NCBI GenBank assembly: GCA_947652605.1
Contig: OX393580.1
Coordinates: forward strand, 15,148,159 to 15,212,158
DNA length: 64,000 bases
From: Elmis aenea
Lineage: Eukaryota > Arthropoda > Insecta > Coleoptera > Elmidae
Direction of reading: 5' to 3'
The position numbers were made by a program, and so were the translations under genes. Of this stretch, positions 51,400-62,011 are shown piece after piece. The notes beneath the pieces were generated by a model, which made no database searches, was not told where the DNA came from, and saw only the letters and a program-made list of their open reading frames with translations. Within the stretch, counting starts at the first letter, position 1; each line of letters begins with the position of its first letter.

Positions 51400-52440
51400 T
51401 GATCTATCGTTCCTCTTCCTTTTCTAAAACCTTCCTGATATTCTCCTAAATGTGGCTCAACTATGGCTTCTAGTCTTTTTTAAATCAGAGTCGCTACTAT
51501 GTTATAAATCTAATAGAGTTATGCCTCAATAGTTACTACATGTTGTCTCATCTCCATTTTTTAAGATGGGGATTATAGTGGCATTTCCCCAACTTTTTGA
51601 CATTTGTTCTTCTTGCCAGATTTTCTGTACTAAGAGATATATCTGGTTGTACAACTCCCCTTCCCCATATTTCGAGTTCTCTGCAGTCACTCCGTTGTTT
51701 CCGGAACATTTGTTATTTTTTTAAGTCTTACTCATTTCCATTATTTCCTCTTTTGTAGGTTCATCTGTTTGATTGCTTTTCTCAGTTCCTATTTTTCTCC
51801 TTCGGTCAATCCTTCCTTTTCGTCTTCTACGTCTTCATTTAACATATCAGCGAAATATTCTTGCCACCGTTCTATGATTTCTTCATCTTCTCCTGTCAAA
51901 TTTCCATGCTTATCTTTAATGTATAATGCCTGATTGAGCTTTTCTTTTCCCTTCTTAGCTTCCTGTAGAAATTTCCAATCTATTTCTTCTGGTAATAGTC
52001 TTCTGCTTCTATAATTTTTTTCTTATATGTCTCTCTTTTTTTCTGTATATTTAATCACTGTTTAATCACTGTTGCTTTTTGCTCTCTATAGGCTTTTATA
52101 TCTTCTCCTTCTTGGTTTTGTAAAGCTTTCATGCGCAGTACCGATGTTTCTCTTTTCAATTTATTTTCTACATTCTTCATCAAACCAGCTTGCTTTTGCT
52201 TGAAAAACTTTGACTGGTACTGCCTTTTCTGGTCCTTTCTGTATAGCTGCCTCCAATTTTTCCCATTTTTTTTCTATACCTTGGGCTTTTTCATTTCCGT
52301 GTAGATATTTGTGCATTATTTCTGTTGTATGTGTGTGTTACGTAATGCTTCAAAAGTATAACATCTTTTCCGTTCCCATCTCCTCTTTTTCTTTGATCGT
52401 GTTGTTGTTTTTATATCTACTCTTACCAGGAAAGTCTGAG
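51400..52440 (-). pseudogene. Inverted 5' part of LINE ORF2
   Basis: On the minus strand, with several frame changes, one reads a linker (KTTTRSKKKRRWE-like, ERWQEYFADMLNEDVEDE), then TNVPETTE and GEGELYNQIYLLVQKIWQEE. LPQL-like text with WGNATIIPI and LEAIVEPHLGEYQEGFRKGR follow. These are the region between endonuclease and reverse transcriptase and RT blocks 1-3. Multiple stops show that it is inactive. The catalytic boxes are on the other strand from 52445. Confidence 0.78.
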
Positions 52441-52444
52441 TTGA

Positions 52445-53410
52445 TGGAAAGAAAGTATGAAAGAGATTCAGGTATTTTCAAAGCTAGCAGGATTAATTAA
52501 TATGACCCTAAAAACAACAAAAATCAATATAAGGGTGAAAGGCCAAACATCATAAGACTTCATAGTGAGAATTGGATTACGCCAAGGAGGTCCCCTTTCA
52601 ACTTTACTATTTAACATAGCACTAGAAAAGATAAGAAGCAGCCGTCTGAACCGGGGAGGAGATAAAATGTACAAGAGCCATCAAATAGTGGGATATGCAG
52701 ACGACATCGCCATTATAGCCAGAAATATAAAGGAATTAGGACACGCGACAAACAGATTGGTGGAGGAGGCTTTTAAGATGGGGTTGCAATTAAACCAGAA
52801 GAAATGTACAGTTATGTCTATTGGAGGAAGTCAGTAGAATGGAATCCTAGAAATAACTACGTCATTAAGAAAAATGAGATTGGAAAAAGTGGATGAGTTT
52901 GTCTATCTGGGTGCCAGAATAACGAAAAACTATGAGGAAGAAAAAGAAATTAAGAGATTAACAAAAGCAAATAAATGTGTCTTGAACCAACTACTAAGGG
53001 CGAAACAGCTATCTAGAGATGCTAAATTTCGCGTTTACAAAACATTATTGCGACCAACAGCACTATATGCTTGCGAAACTTGGATACTGAATAAGAACAC
53101 CCAGGAAAAATTGCAGATATGGGAGAAGAAAATACTTAGAAGAGTTTTGGGAGGAAGAAAAACAGAACAAGGATGTGTGAGAAGAACAAACAGGGACATT
53201 TATGAGTTATACAAGGGACCAGCAATTGATTTGATAATAAAAGCCAAAAGATTACAGTGGCTGGGTCATATCGAAAGAATGACAGATGGACGAACACCAA
53301 AAATGATGGCCTGGAAAACACCAAACTACAAGAAGAAGAAAGGTCGACCGAGAAGACGGTGGAGAGAAACGGTGCTATCAGACCTTAAAGAAAAGGGCAT
53401 AAGAGATTGA
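52445..53410 (+). pseudogene. Upright 3' part of LINE ORF2 reverse transcriptase
   Basis: Reads MKEIQVFSKLAGLINMTLKT, a stop in VKGQTS*DFIV, then RIGLRQGGPLSTLLFNIALE. VGYADDIAIIARN follows with the YADD catalytic box, and then QLNQKKCTVMSIG. After a stop and a frame change at about 52837, a 178-codon frame begins: EKVDEFVYLGARITKNYEEE, ALYACETWILNKNTQEKLQI, RLQWLGHIERMTDGRTPK and KKKGRPRRRWRETVL. It is the C-terminal half of a non-LTR reverse transcriptase with its usual basic tail. It is inactive because of stops and the lost 5' half. The protein differs clearly from the LINE at 39359. Confidence 0.88.
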
Positions 53411-53489
53411 AAGACCAAAGAGTGGAAGAAAACCACGGAGCTGTGGGCCTAGACGACCTGTAAAAAAAGCTCTCTTTATATATATAATA

Positions 53490-54629
53490 ATTGCATTCTA
53501 AATGTCTGTTTGTATCTTAGACTTTTGCACAGCACCGTATGCACATTATCCGATTTAAGAGACGAGTTTAAATTTGAGATATCCATGATAGTTAAGTTGC
53601 TCAGGAAAGTCTTCATACGAGTGGAATAACATTTATATTTTTGTCGATGCGTATGATAAAATAATGATTTGCCATCGGTCGTACGATGTCCTTTACAATG
53701 AATCACGCGTAGAAAATAAATACTCAAGATGTTCGCCGTTTACTGCAGGGCAGGGGAATCGATAAATGCGAGCATTTGTTACCGGATTTATGTTTCCCAC
53801 TGGCCGCAAACCGTGAAGTGATGAGGTTCCGTTTCTCTACGTCACGTGAAATGAATAAAAGCTAAAGTTTTTTGTAGCAACAAAATGCTGTCGCATTATT
53901 TACGGAGTTTTATGCATGCACATATATGTATGTGTACAACGTGAATTTCATTTACTTTGCCACAACGAACACAGTTTAAAGTTTCTGTGAAGTATTTTAT
54001 ACAAACGCTTATTCTATGCGATTCCCAGTTTTCTTTTTATTCGCTTTCATAAATTTCTCTCAAATTTTAGAGATATCGAATAAAGCTGGCTTGAAAGAAA
54101 TAACAGAATAACATTTTTTTTGTGAGCCACTTAATCAGATCTACAAAATACATTGAAAAATTGAGGAAAAATTTTGAGTGTCTTGGTTATTTTACTTTTA
54201 TTTGAACTGGTGTGGCTACCAAGTGACTTTAGCCACAAATATATTGTGTATCAATGTATGTGTATTTATGGCTATAAAAAGTTTAAAATGCTGCTCCAGG
54301 CGCTCTAATTAACCTCATTTTTGTAAATGACGTTAAAAATATGTTTTTATTTTTTTAATTTAATCATTAAAAAAATTACGGCAATTTAAGAGATTTGAGA
54401 CAAACGGCATTTTACTAAGAAAAATAAATAAGAAAGTTAGGTGTAAAATATCGATATTTATATGAGTCAAAAAAATGAATACCGCTATCTTATTAAGGAC
54501 AAAAAACCATGCCAAAAATGTCTTTCAAGACTTACTCAATCTTTTCCTTTAAGGGAGATATTTAACATTTTAGAAAACTGAAAAAAAATCTGTTTACGTC
54601 AATGAATTCCTCTCAAAAATAGAAATTGA
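53490..54629. other. Unassigned intron DNA
   Basis: 53720-54020 is less AT-rich and looks single-copy within the window. No exon was recognised. Confidence 0.4.
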
Positions 54630-54714
54630 AACTACCTAATTAGTTTTTTTTTCTATCTCTGATAATAACCGAGATGCTCTGTATGGGCGTCGAAAATAGG
54701 CCATTCTGTACGTT
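54630..54714. repeat. Diverged MITE terminus with shared box
   Basis: CTATCTCTGATAATAACCGA then GATGCTCTGTATGGGC, followed by GGCCATTCTGTACG. The box and spacing follow the group, but the terminus is mutated (CATTCTGTA for CACCCTGTA). Confidence 0.45.
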
Positions 54715-55587
54715 GTATTTATTTAACACTACAAAAACACAATTAAGTTTTATCTTTGAAGAAACTCATGCACAAAAGTTTGCTTTGATATCCTTTTTTT
54801 TGTGTTGTATGTCTTAAAATATAGGGTTTATAATGTTTATAGCTTGTTGCCAAGTACGCTCTCGTAAAGTCTTTGTTACTATGGGTCCCGTGGTAGTTTT
54901 ATGTAAAATGGTAGATTGGACATAAATTTTTAGGACAGTGGAGAAGAAAAAAGGTCAAGTTAAATTACAGAAAATTTCAGCTAAAGACAGTTAGAGCTGT
55001 TTTATAATTCCTTATTTGATGAGGCAGAACTACAGCTTATGTAAAACTCAAACAACAAAATAAAAGTAGTAGAAGCAATTTTAAAATGGTATATGGTATA
55101 TCTCGCGAGTGTATATCGACCCCTAAAATTTTGTTTATTTAAATGTAAACACATTAAACAAAAAAGATTTTGAATTTTTTGAATCCTACCACTTAATTCT
55201 ATTTATTATGGGAATCTCCCTTAAAGTAAGAGACACAAATTCGGCTAAGACACCAAAAAGAAACATTAATTTGTAGCTTTAAAAAATGCATAGTTAACTT
55301 AGTAGAAGCAAAACATGAAACTATGGAATTAAATTTTGTTTGATATATTCTATAGTTTTAAATATAAAAATAAGAATTTTTGTGACCTGGAATAGTTCCC
55401 ATACCAGATAAACTGCTAATATTAGTTTTTCTTATGATACACTGACTTACTAAATTTATAAAGAGCTACTTTGGATGTTTTTATGGACGCCATATTAGAG
55501 TTTAAGTTGAATAAAAAGCATTTTCCCCTGTTTACTTATTATCATTTATTGCAAAAAAATTAATAAATTAAGGTATGTCAACACATA
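54715..55587. other. No gene recognised
   Basis: AT-rich intron sequence without recognisable element ends or open frames. Confidence 0.45.
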
Positions 55588-55595
55588 CTTTATTA

Positions 55596-56522
55596 CAGTG
55601 GCGTATATTCCATAGGTACTAGGTGTGCGCCGCACACCCTAGTGAAACCCCTAAAATTTATTTTTAATTGAGAGTATGTTTATTAAATTAAAAGATAGAT
55701 TATTTTCCAATTTTTCTGAAAATTTTAAAGAAAAAGTTAGCAATATTGTCTAAAAAAGTAATGTTTCATTGTTGAAATAAGCGAGTAATGAGCGCGGAGC
55801 TGTATTTGCGTTTGCTAGCCATACATCTATCTATCTGTTCGACGGCGCTATACAAAAATCGCACACATCTTATGCTACATTTGAAGCGTGAGGTTGGAGA
55901 GAGGGTAGTGGCGAGTTGGTGGGGACGCGCGTGATTATCGCTCGACCTGGTGCGCTAGTATAATCGCACCCGTAAGTACATTTATAGCCCTAGAGCAGGG
56001 GTCCCCAACCCTATGCCCGCGGGCACCACGGCGCCCGCCGACCTATTTGCGTGAGCCCGCCAGTGTTCGACCACGACAAAAGGATTTTTTAAAATTTTAA
56101 CTTAACAAGTTTCTATTCTATTTTTCTGTTTATTATGTGTATTAAACAATGTTCACCTATAAATTTTCTTTGAAAAAATAGATGGTGCTCGCCACCCTAC
56201 CGGTATTCAAAAATTTGCTCTAGGATACAAAAAGGTTGGGGACCCCTGCCCTAGAGCCTAGACTGTCGAGCTGCAAATCAGACAGTTTTTAAAATTTGTT
56301 ACAATTTACAATAATTATACAATTATATTAATATTAATAATAGCATTATTATTTTCATTAATTTTTTAATTGTTGTTATTATTACAATTACTACATTAAA
56401 ATGAACATGTAGGATATAGGTACTGAAAAAAGTCGTTCTAGAAACATTAATTAAATAATAAATAAATAATTAATCTCTCAAATTGTAGCACACCTTGTAT
56501 CAGAGACCAGGATACGCCACTG
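55596..56522. mobile_element. hAT-like non-autonomous element with perfect target repeat
   Basis: Ends CAGTGGCGTATATTCC and, inverted, CAGTGGCGTATCCTGG. The eight bases CTTTATTA flank both sides exactly (55588-55595, 56523-56530). The interior is non-coding and includes a GC-richer left half and a second hAT element at 55996-56248. Confidence 0.93.
55996..56248. mobile_element. Nested small hAT-like element
   Basis: Ends CAGGGGTCCCCAACC are perfect inverted copies. The eight bases CCCTAGAG flank both sides exactly (55988-55995, 56249-56256). The 253-base interior starts with GC-rich GCCCGCGGGCACCACGG and has no gene. It lies wholly within the hAT element 55596-56522. Confidence 0.95.
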
Positions 56523-56729
56523 CTTTATTAACGAGTTGGCGATGAATGCCAGTTTTTATGAAAACAAAACATAAGCCTTTCATTTGTCAACACAGACACA
56601 TTTTAATTATTTTAAGTAAATTATGAGAACCGTTATTTGCTCAAGAAATATTTTCGTTGAAGTAGTTATTTTTTAAGTACAAGTGATATTATCAATGGAA
56701 TATAGAAAGCCAACTGCGATTTAATTAAA

Positions 56730-58000
56730 GAAATATCTACGTTCACGATGAACGTAGTAGATAGTAGTTACTAGTTAGTGGTTAGTAGCTAAAGTTGAAA
56801 TGTATAGAATCAAATGCAAGTGTTCACAATGAACGTAAGATTTACGTAGTAACTAGATATGTAAGTCTGATTTATTGCAAAAAAAAAACAAAGTGAAGTA
56901 TCTAGGTATTATTTTAATGTTTCAAATTAATTAAAATTACGGTAATTTATGCTTGTAAGGGACCGGCGTGGCTGTCATATGAACGCTGTGTTCACTTGTA
57001 AGCGTTTGTGCGTAAAAGTATTTATGAAGGCTGTAACCCATTACACATTAATGGCCTACATTTGATTTATCCTATGCTTTGAAAAACAGAAAACCTTAAC
57101 CAACCTTTAACCTGACCCTTTATTATTGACCAAGCGAACGAGGATGAGGTTAAAGGTCGGTGAAAGTTTTTTTAAATTGTAATTTTTAATGGGTTTGCAA
57201 AAACCTTTGTGATGAGTTTTACGCCCAAACGCTTACATGTGAACGTAGCGTTTATACACGTGAACAAAGCGTTAATACCTGACAGTCACGCCGGTCCCTT
57301 ACAAGCATAAATTACCTCACAAACAAGTCGGTTGTTACCCGTATCCAAGTAAACATTTCGTTACGTACTTTTTACGTATGTCTGCGTTCACAATGGACGT
57401 AGTAGACAACAGATAGCAGATAGTGGTTAGTAGCTAAAGTTGAAATGCATATTATCAAATGGAAGCGTTCACAATGGACGTAAGATTTACGTAGTAACGA
57501 TGGAAATCGGATTTATAACAAAAACAAAAACAAAGTGAAGTAACTATGTTTTTAATATTTCAAATTAATTATTTTTTCTGACACTGACAGTACTAAGGTC
57601 CACACACACCGTCGCGGTGGCGATCGCTGGCGCGTTCACGATAATTGGTAACCATGTTACTTACTTACGTAACCAGGTTACTAATTATCGTGATCGCGCC
57701 AATGTTAAACGATGTTTAATACCACTTATTACCGTTATAACCCTCCACAAATCATCATGTAGAAATAAATACGTAGAATACACGAAGTGTCAATTTGATA
57801 AGCAAATTGAGGTTAGGTTGTGCTACAAACAAGTCGGTTGCTAACCGTATCCAAGTAAACATATTTTGTCACGGATTTCTTACGCGTTACGCGCTAACCA
57901 CTATCTGCTATCTGTTATCTACTACGTCCATTGTGAACGCAGACTATTACGCACCAACTACTAACTACTATCTACTACGTTCATTGTGAACGCGGACTAA
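56730..58000. repeat. Cluster of nested inverted repeats around ACGTAGTAGATA motifs
   Basis: Phrases such as GTTCACAATGGACGTAGTAG and GGTTAGTAGCTAAAGTTGAA occur at 56740-56830 and 57385-57490, and their inverses at 57895-57995. A small palindrome (57630-57702, GGCGCGTTCACGATAATTGG with its inverse) sits near the centre, within CCGTCGCGGTGGCGATCGCT. A clear separate fold-back is inserted at 56941-57316. Short ORFs here are by-products. Confidence 0.7.
56941..57316. repeat. Fold-back with GGTAATTTATGCTTGTAAGG ends
   Basis: GGTAATTTATGCTTGTAAGG at the left end is exactly inverted at the right end, followed on both sides by GACCGGCGTG and a TGTCA. Arms pair for about 75 bases (GTGTTCACTTGTAAGCG region). 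No clear target repeat was found; the text after 57316 (AACAAGTCGGTTG) recurs at 57828. Confidence 0.78.
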
Positions 58001-58833
58001 GATGAAGAAAATCACAAGTTGACGGCCTTATCTTCGTTACTAAGTGTGCTATCGAAAATTTTATTTGACGTTTGAAGTACCTACAGATTCTCATTTTAGA
58101 AACTAGAAAAGATATTAAACAAATTTAAAACCTCAGAATATTTTGCATTTTTTGCTTTTATCAAGTTAACGGTGCATTTTTTAAATATCTGTATAACGCT
58201 AAAATTTGAGCTTCCTTATATGTAACTTTCTGCCAATTTAAGCAAATCTCTATCTCTTACATTACGCGAGATTCGCACAGCGGCCTAAATGAAATGGTAC
58301 ACCTTGTACATAACTTTAGCAAAAAAAAATGCCAAGTTTTCACACAGAAAAATTCCGTTATTATCTTTAATAATCAGCCGCATCGAAATACTTCCTCTCG
58401 TGTTCGTAAGCTATAGATAACAAGATCAATATAAATTACAAGCCGCCTACTGTTTCCGTCGAAACCAATTGATGCTGTACTCTCTTATTACCCTTATAGA
58501 GATACAGCCTTCTTATCGTATATCTTTCACTCTTAACAGCGACACACGACCTAATGACTGAGCAAATTGTCGATAACACGATCAGTGAGTGTGCAAATAA
58601 AATTAACACGCTTCATTTCATTTCTTATTTGTTTCTTGTTAAACTTCTTCTTTTTTTGTTTTCTCAAAATAAAACTACCGTTTGTTTAATGATGTTGTTT
58701 TATACGTGGCGCGATGTTGAAAAAATTCCAACCATACAATTTCCTTGTAAATTATGCACTTTTTAATACATTTTAAGAACCCTACTAATTTATATTGCCC
58801 GCGATAGGTATACCTATTTTTCGGATTACTAAC
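58001..58833. other. Intron DNA with one MITE terminus
   Basis: CTATCTCTTACATTACGCGA then GATTCGCACAGCGGCC and GGTACACCTTGTACAT (58248-58312) form a diverged copy of the shared box and terminus. The remainder has no recognised feature; the ORF 58554-58766 shows no known motif. Confidence 0.45.
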
Positions 58834-59518
58834 CACGATACGTTGTCGCTAGAATTTGATTAAGGCTGTGTTTATTGCATCAAGAACATCAAAACCAAAT
58901 GTTATACGTGCCACTGGCCATTTTTTTCGGAAAAATAGGAGAAAAACTGAAAATTTGAATAATAAAAGTAATTTTTGCGATTGCGTTGGCCATGAAATCG
59001 TCAGAGACAAAATCTAAATTTTTCTATTTAGATACCAATGCGCTCATCCTTTTTCAAGTAAAATGGTGCAAAGTTTTTGAAAAAATCTTAAACGGTTCCG
59101 GAGAAAAACGCGAAAAACGAGGCCTTTGTAAAAACGGTTTTCCCTATGTTAAACGACTATGCAAGTCGCATAGATATAGTTATACAGATATACCACAACT
59201 TCTCAAATCATAGCGCTTATGCAGGGGTTTCGTTTTGGACGTTTTTCTCCGGAACCTCCTAAGATTTTTTCAAAAACTTTGCACCATTTTACTAGCAAAG
59301 GATGCGCGCATTGGTAAATAGAAAAATTTCGATTTTGTATCTGACGGTTTTCATGGCCAACGCGATTGCAAAAATGACCTTTTTATACCAATCAGTTTGT
59401 CCCCTATTTTTCCGAAGGAAATGGCCAGTGGCACGTATAACTCTGAAAAACATTTAGTTTTGATGTCCTTGTTGCAATAAACACAGTCTTAATCAAATTC
59501 TAGCGACAACGTATCGTG
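58834..59518. repeat. Long palindrome with CACGATACGTTGTCGCTAG ends
   Basis: CACGATACGTTGTCGCTAGA at the left is exactly inverted at the right. The arms run about 320 bases, sharing AATTTGATTAAG, GTGCCACTGGCCAT, CCGGAGAAAAACG and GCAAAGTTTTTGAAAAAATC. The centre is near 59180-59200. The ends do not have the CAGGGTG terminus of the other fold-backs and no target repeat was found (left AAC, right ACC). Confidence 0.85.
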
Positions 59519-59692
59519 ACCCTCCCTTGTAAGTAGACGCCTTTCGCATGAAATTGTGAGGTACATAAATGTATTTCTTATAATTATGTAGAAAGTAAGG
59601 GGGGGAGTTAAAATGCGCCGCAGGCGATTATATTTCAGTTTTAGATGTTTAAACGTGTTTTAATACAAAGTTAGATCATGTAGAGTACCTAC

Positions 59693-60579
59693 CGGTAGAA
59701 TGGGGCTACTTGGGACAGTTTCAACATTTAAAAGCGTGTACCACGTTCATTTTTTAATTAAAAACTTTGAATTTTTTTATGTAATTGGGTGAGGTGCCAA
59801 TGAACAATATTCTATATAAAAAATAAATATATATGTATATATACAAGATACCAACAAAAAAAACTTCCTGTCCCAAGTAATACTTAAGACCGGGCAACTT
59901 GGGACACATATAAATTTCAGTAGTTTGACTCAAGTTTAGCCTATAAAGTCCTACTTGGGACAGTTATATTATATTTTTTATATTAAATTGATCTTTCACA
60001 ATTATCCAGCATGAAAAAAAATATCAAAAATTAAGAAAATAAAACTTTAATTCGCAAGTTACAAAAATTTTAAACTAAACGATATTTTGATTGGAAAAAT
60101 TAAAACAATTGTACTACCTCTATTCAAAAATGATTGTCTCATTTGTAAAAATGTTGTTTAAAGCAGGATTCAATATATTAATTGAATTAAAAACTAATGA
60201 GACAATCATTTTTGAACAAAAATTTTCACCAAAACGGACAATCATTCATTTTTGAACATAGGTAGTATTAAATAAAAAAATGAGATAAGTTATTCAAGAC
60301 TTAATATTAAACGTTTATTTTCAGAACAAAAGTACAAGAGAAGTTTTAAACAGTTCTTAATTCGGCCATTTTCTATTAATTAAAAAAATGGATGTTACAA
60401 CTTACCGTCTTGTAGTAATTTCAAAAACTAATTCGTTTTTTTAAGCTTATATGATACTTTTAAAACTCTACTGAGCAACTTTGATTATCTCAAAAGTTGA
60501 CAGTTGTAAACAAAATTTTTAGGTGAGAATATCATTTTGTCCCAAGTTACCCTACTGTCCCAAGTTGCCCTATTCTACG
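59693..60579. mobile_element. Element with CGGTAGAATGGGGC ends and 8-base target repeat
   Basis: The left end CGGTAGAATGGGGCTACTTG and the right end, inverted, CGTAGAATAGGGCAACTTGG match with small differences, each followed by GGGACAG. The eight bases GTACCTAC flank both sides exactly (59685-59692, 60580-60587). Repeated TACTTGGGACA phrases lie near both ends. No transposase is present. Eight-base repeats suit hAT or P-type elements; the ends do not begin CAG, so I leave the superfamily open. Confidence 0.88.
60112..60267. repeat. Small hairpin nested in 59693-60579
   Basis: TACTACCTCTATTCAAAAATG at 60112 pairs with CATTTTTGAACATAGGTAGTA ending 60267. An inner AATGATTGTCTCAT pairs with ATGAGACAATCATT. 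It looks like a separate short insertion. Confidence 0.75.
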
Positions 60580-61029
60580 GTACCTACTTTACCACCATCC
60601 AAAATTACAGTTTTACGGCAGAACCTTTTTGATTTTTATTTTTTTTAAATCAGATCGCCCCTCCACCCACCACGACATTATTTTTAATAGGGGTAGAAAC
60701 TTTCGCTTATAGTTTCCATTTAGGTAAAGGAACACATGCATGATATATTTAGCAAAATTACAAAAAAGTAATAATGAAAATATAAACATAAAATTCACAT
60801 AAATTCTAAAAAAGTAACAACATATTTAAGCCTAAAATTTAATTTTCCATCCCCGCAAGAAAATTTTTGAGAAAATACCCTTAGAAATGTAATTTTAAAG
60901 CATTTTAAAACAGAAATTTAAAAAGAAAAAATTATAATCTAATTAATATTAGAAATTAATGTAAAAGATATTTTTTCTATTAATTTTTTATTTTTGGTTT
61001 TTATTTTTTTTTTGTATTTTTATCAAAAC

Positions 61030-61115
61030 AGTTTCGCTTCGCGACCCAATAAAAATTCAACGCTACCCAATTTTGGGTCGCGACCCATAGTTTGAGAAAC
61101 GCCGCTCTACAGCTT
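61030..61115. repeat. Diverged hAT end
   Basis: Read inward from about 61112, GCGGCGTTTCTCAAACTATG followed by GGGTCGCGACCC is a hAT-type terminus; TTCGCTTCGCGACCC at 61031 is a nearby partial inverse. The left end was not found. Confidence 0.45.
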
Positions 61116-61119
61116 CATA

Positions 61120-61559
61120 GGAAGTTTTTGATAAATTTTATTTGTTTTGAGCCTGAACATCAAAATAAATACAATAAACCTTATATCTTTTTTTAAAAAA
61201 ATCAGGAGGTCATAGCCAACTATGGTTCCATTTAAAAAAATGCAAGTTTATGATTTATCTAGAAATTTAAACAATATTGAAAGAAATAAATGTTTTCATT
61301 TATAGTGGGTAAAAAAAATCTACAACTTTTTCCCCAAAACTATTTTTGTACCATCAAGTAGAACTGAGTTATTAACGATTTTTAAAAATGCCAATTTTGA
61401 TTTTTGTTTATTATCTAGCGTGCCATGGAACTTTTTAAAAACATAAATGCATCATTGAATAGGTCTCAGAAATGGAAACAATTTGTCTAAATTAAACTCC
61501 TTTCTAGCTCTTACCGTTAACGAGATCCCAATAGTGGCCCTTCTATGTGGACCACCCTG
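61120..61559. repeat. Single arm of a CACCCTGTA-ended repeat
   Basis: Contains GTCATAGCCAACTATGG (61210), CTAGCTCTTACCGTTAACGA and GATCCCAATAGTGGCCC (61505-61542), and ends GGACCACCCTGTAG at 61560. The box matches family I and the terminus matches family B. Confidence 0.6.
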
Positions 61560-61837
61560 TAGATACATGTATAACAATGTATCATGTCTCTAGACCTTCA
61601 TTTGTTAAAATACACGTAATATTGCGTTTAATAAAGCTAGCAGTATTTACAATTCAGTAGGCACATTTGTTTGTCGTGAATGTATTAAAAGATTATTACT
61701 TAGAGATGTTATTTACAATCTCACCTTAAATGTTTTATATACCGCGCCATCTGATTTTATTTTGTTATATTTTGTTATATTTTGTCATAAGTAGATTGTT
61801 TCAACAAGCAATAATTTGTTGTATGAATTTTGTTTAG

Positions 61838-61952
61838 GATTTTACAAGCAACTGCCCGAACCACTGTCAACCGAAGAATGTCGACGCCTTCAGTATCGTC
61901 GAAAGAGCGATTCAATTAAACAACGAGTGAAGCAAAATTTCCAAAACATTTG
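61838..61952 (+). CDS. PDE9A-type phosphodiesterase, linker exon
   Basis: A 115-base exon between acceptor TTTTGTTTAG and donor GTAATA. Its first two bases complete the glycine codon left open at 45302. It encodes FYKQLPEPLSTEECRRLQYR then RKSDSIKQRVKQNFQNI and ends with two bases of a cysteine codon finished by the next exon. This is the basic linker between the N-terminal region and the catalytic domain, poorly conserved in the family. Reading frame continuity across both junctions (phase 1 in, phase 2 out) is the main evidence that it is real. The ORF reading through 61953 stops at once. Confidence 0.85.
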
Positions 61953-62011
61953 GTAATAACTACGTGAATTCAAAATTGACATAAGCATGAAAATATTCCA
62001 TTGTTTTTCAG
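61953..62011 (+). other. 59-base PDE9A intron
   Basis: Starts GTAATAAC and ends TTGTTTTTCAG, phase 2. A very short intron, normal for insects, contrasting with the 16.5 kb intron before it. Confidence 0.85.

Larger units (their letters stand above)
51400..53489 (+). mobile_element. LINE with inverted 5' part (twin-primed)
   Basis: The 3' part (about 52440-53489) reads on the + strand and the 5' part (51400-about 52440) on the minus strand. The inverted part carries the linker and first reverse-transcriptase blocks and ends with FRKGRGTIDQ at 51400. The upright part restarts at WKESMKEIQVFSKLAGLINM and runs to the ORF end and a short tail (AAAAAAAGCTCTC, then TATATATATAATAAT). About 50-60 residues between them are lost. 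This is the expected product of twin priming during LINE integration. Confidence 0.85.
45303..61837 (+). other. 16.5 kb PDE9A intron
   Basis: Starts GTGAGT and ends TTTTGTTTAG, phase 1. It is filled with repeats listed separately: family B with a nested family I fold-back, family A with a SINE, family H, a twin-primed LINE, nested hAT elements, further palindromes and an element with 8-base target repeats. No exon was recognised in it. Confidence 0.8.
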
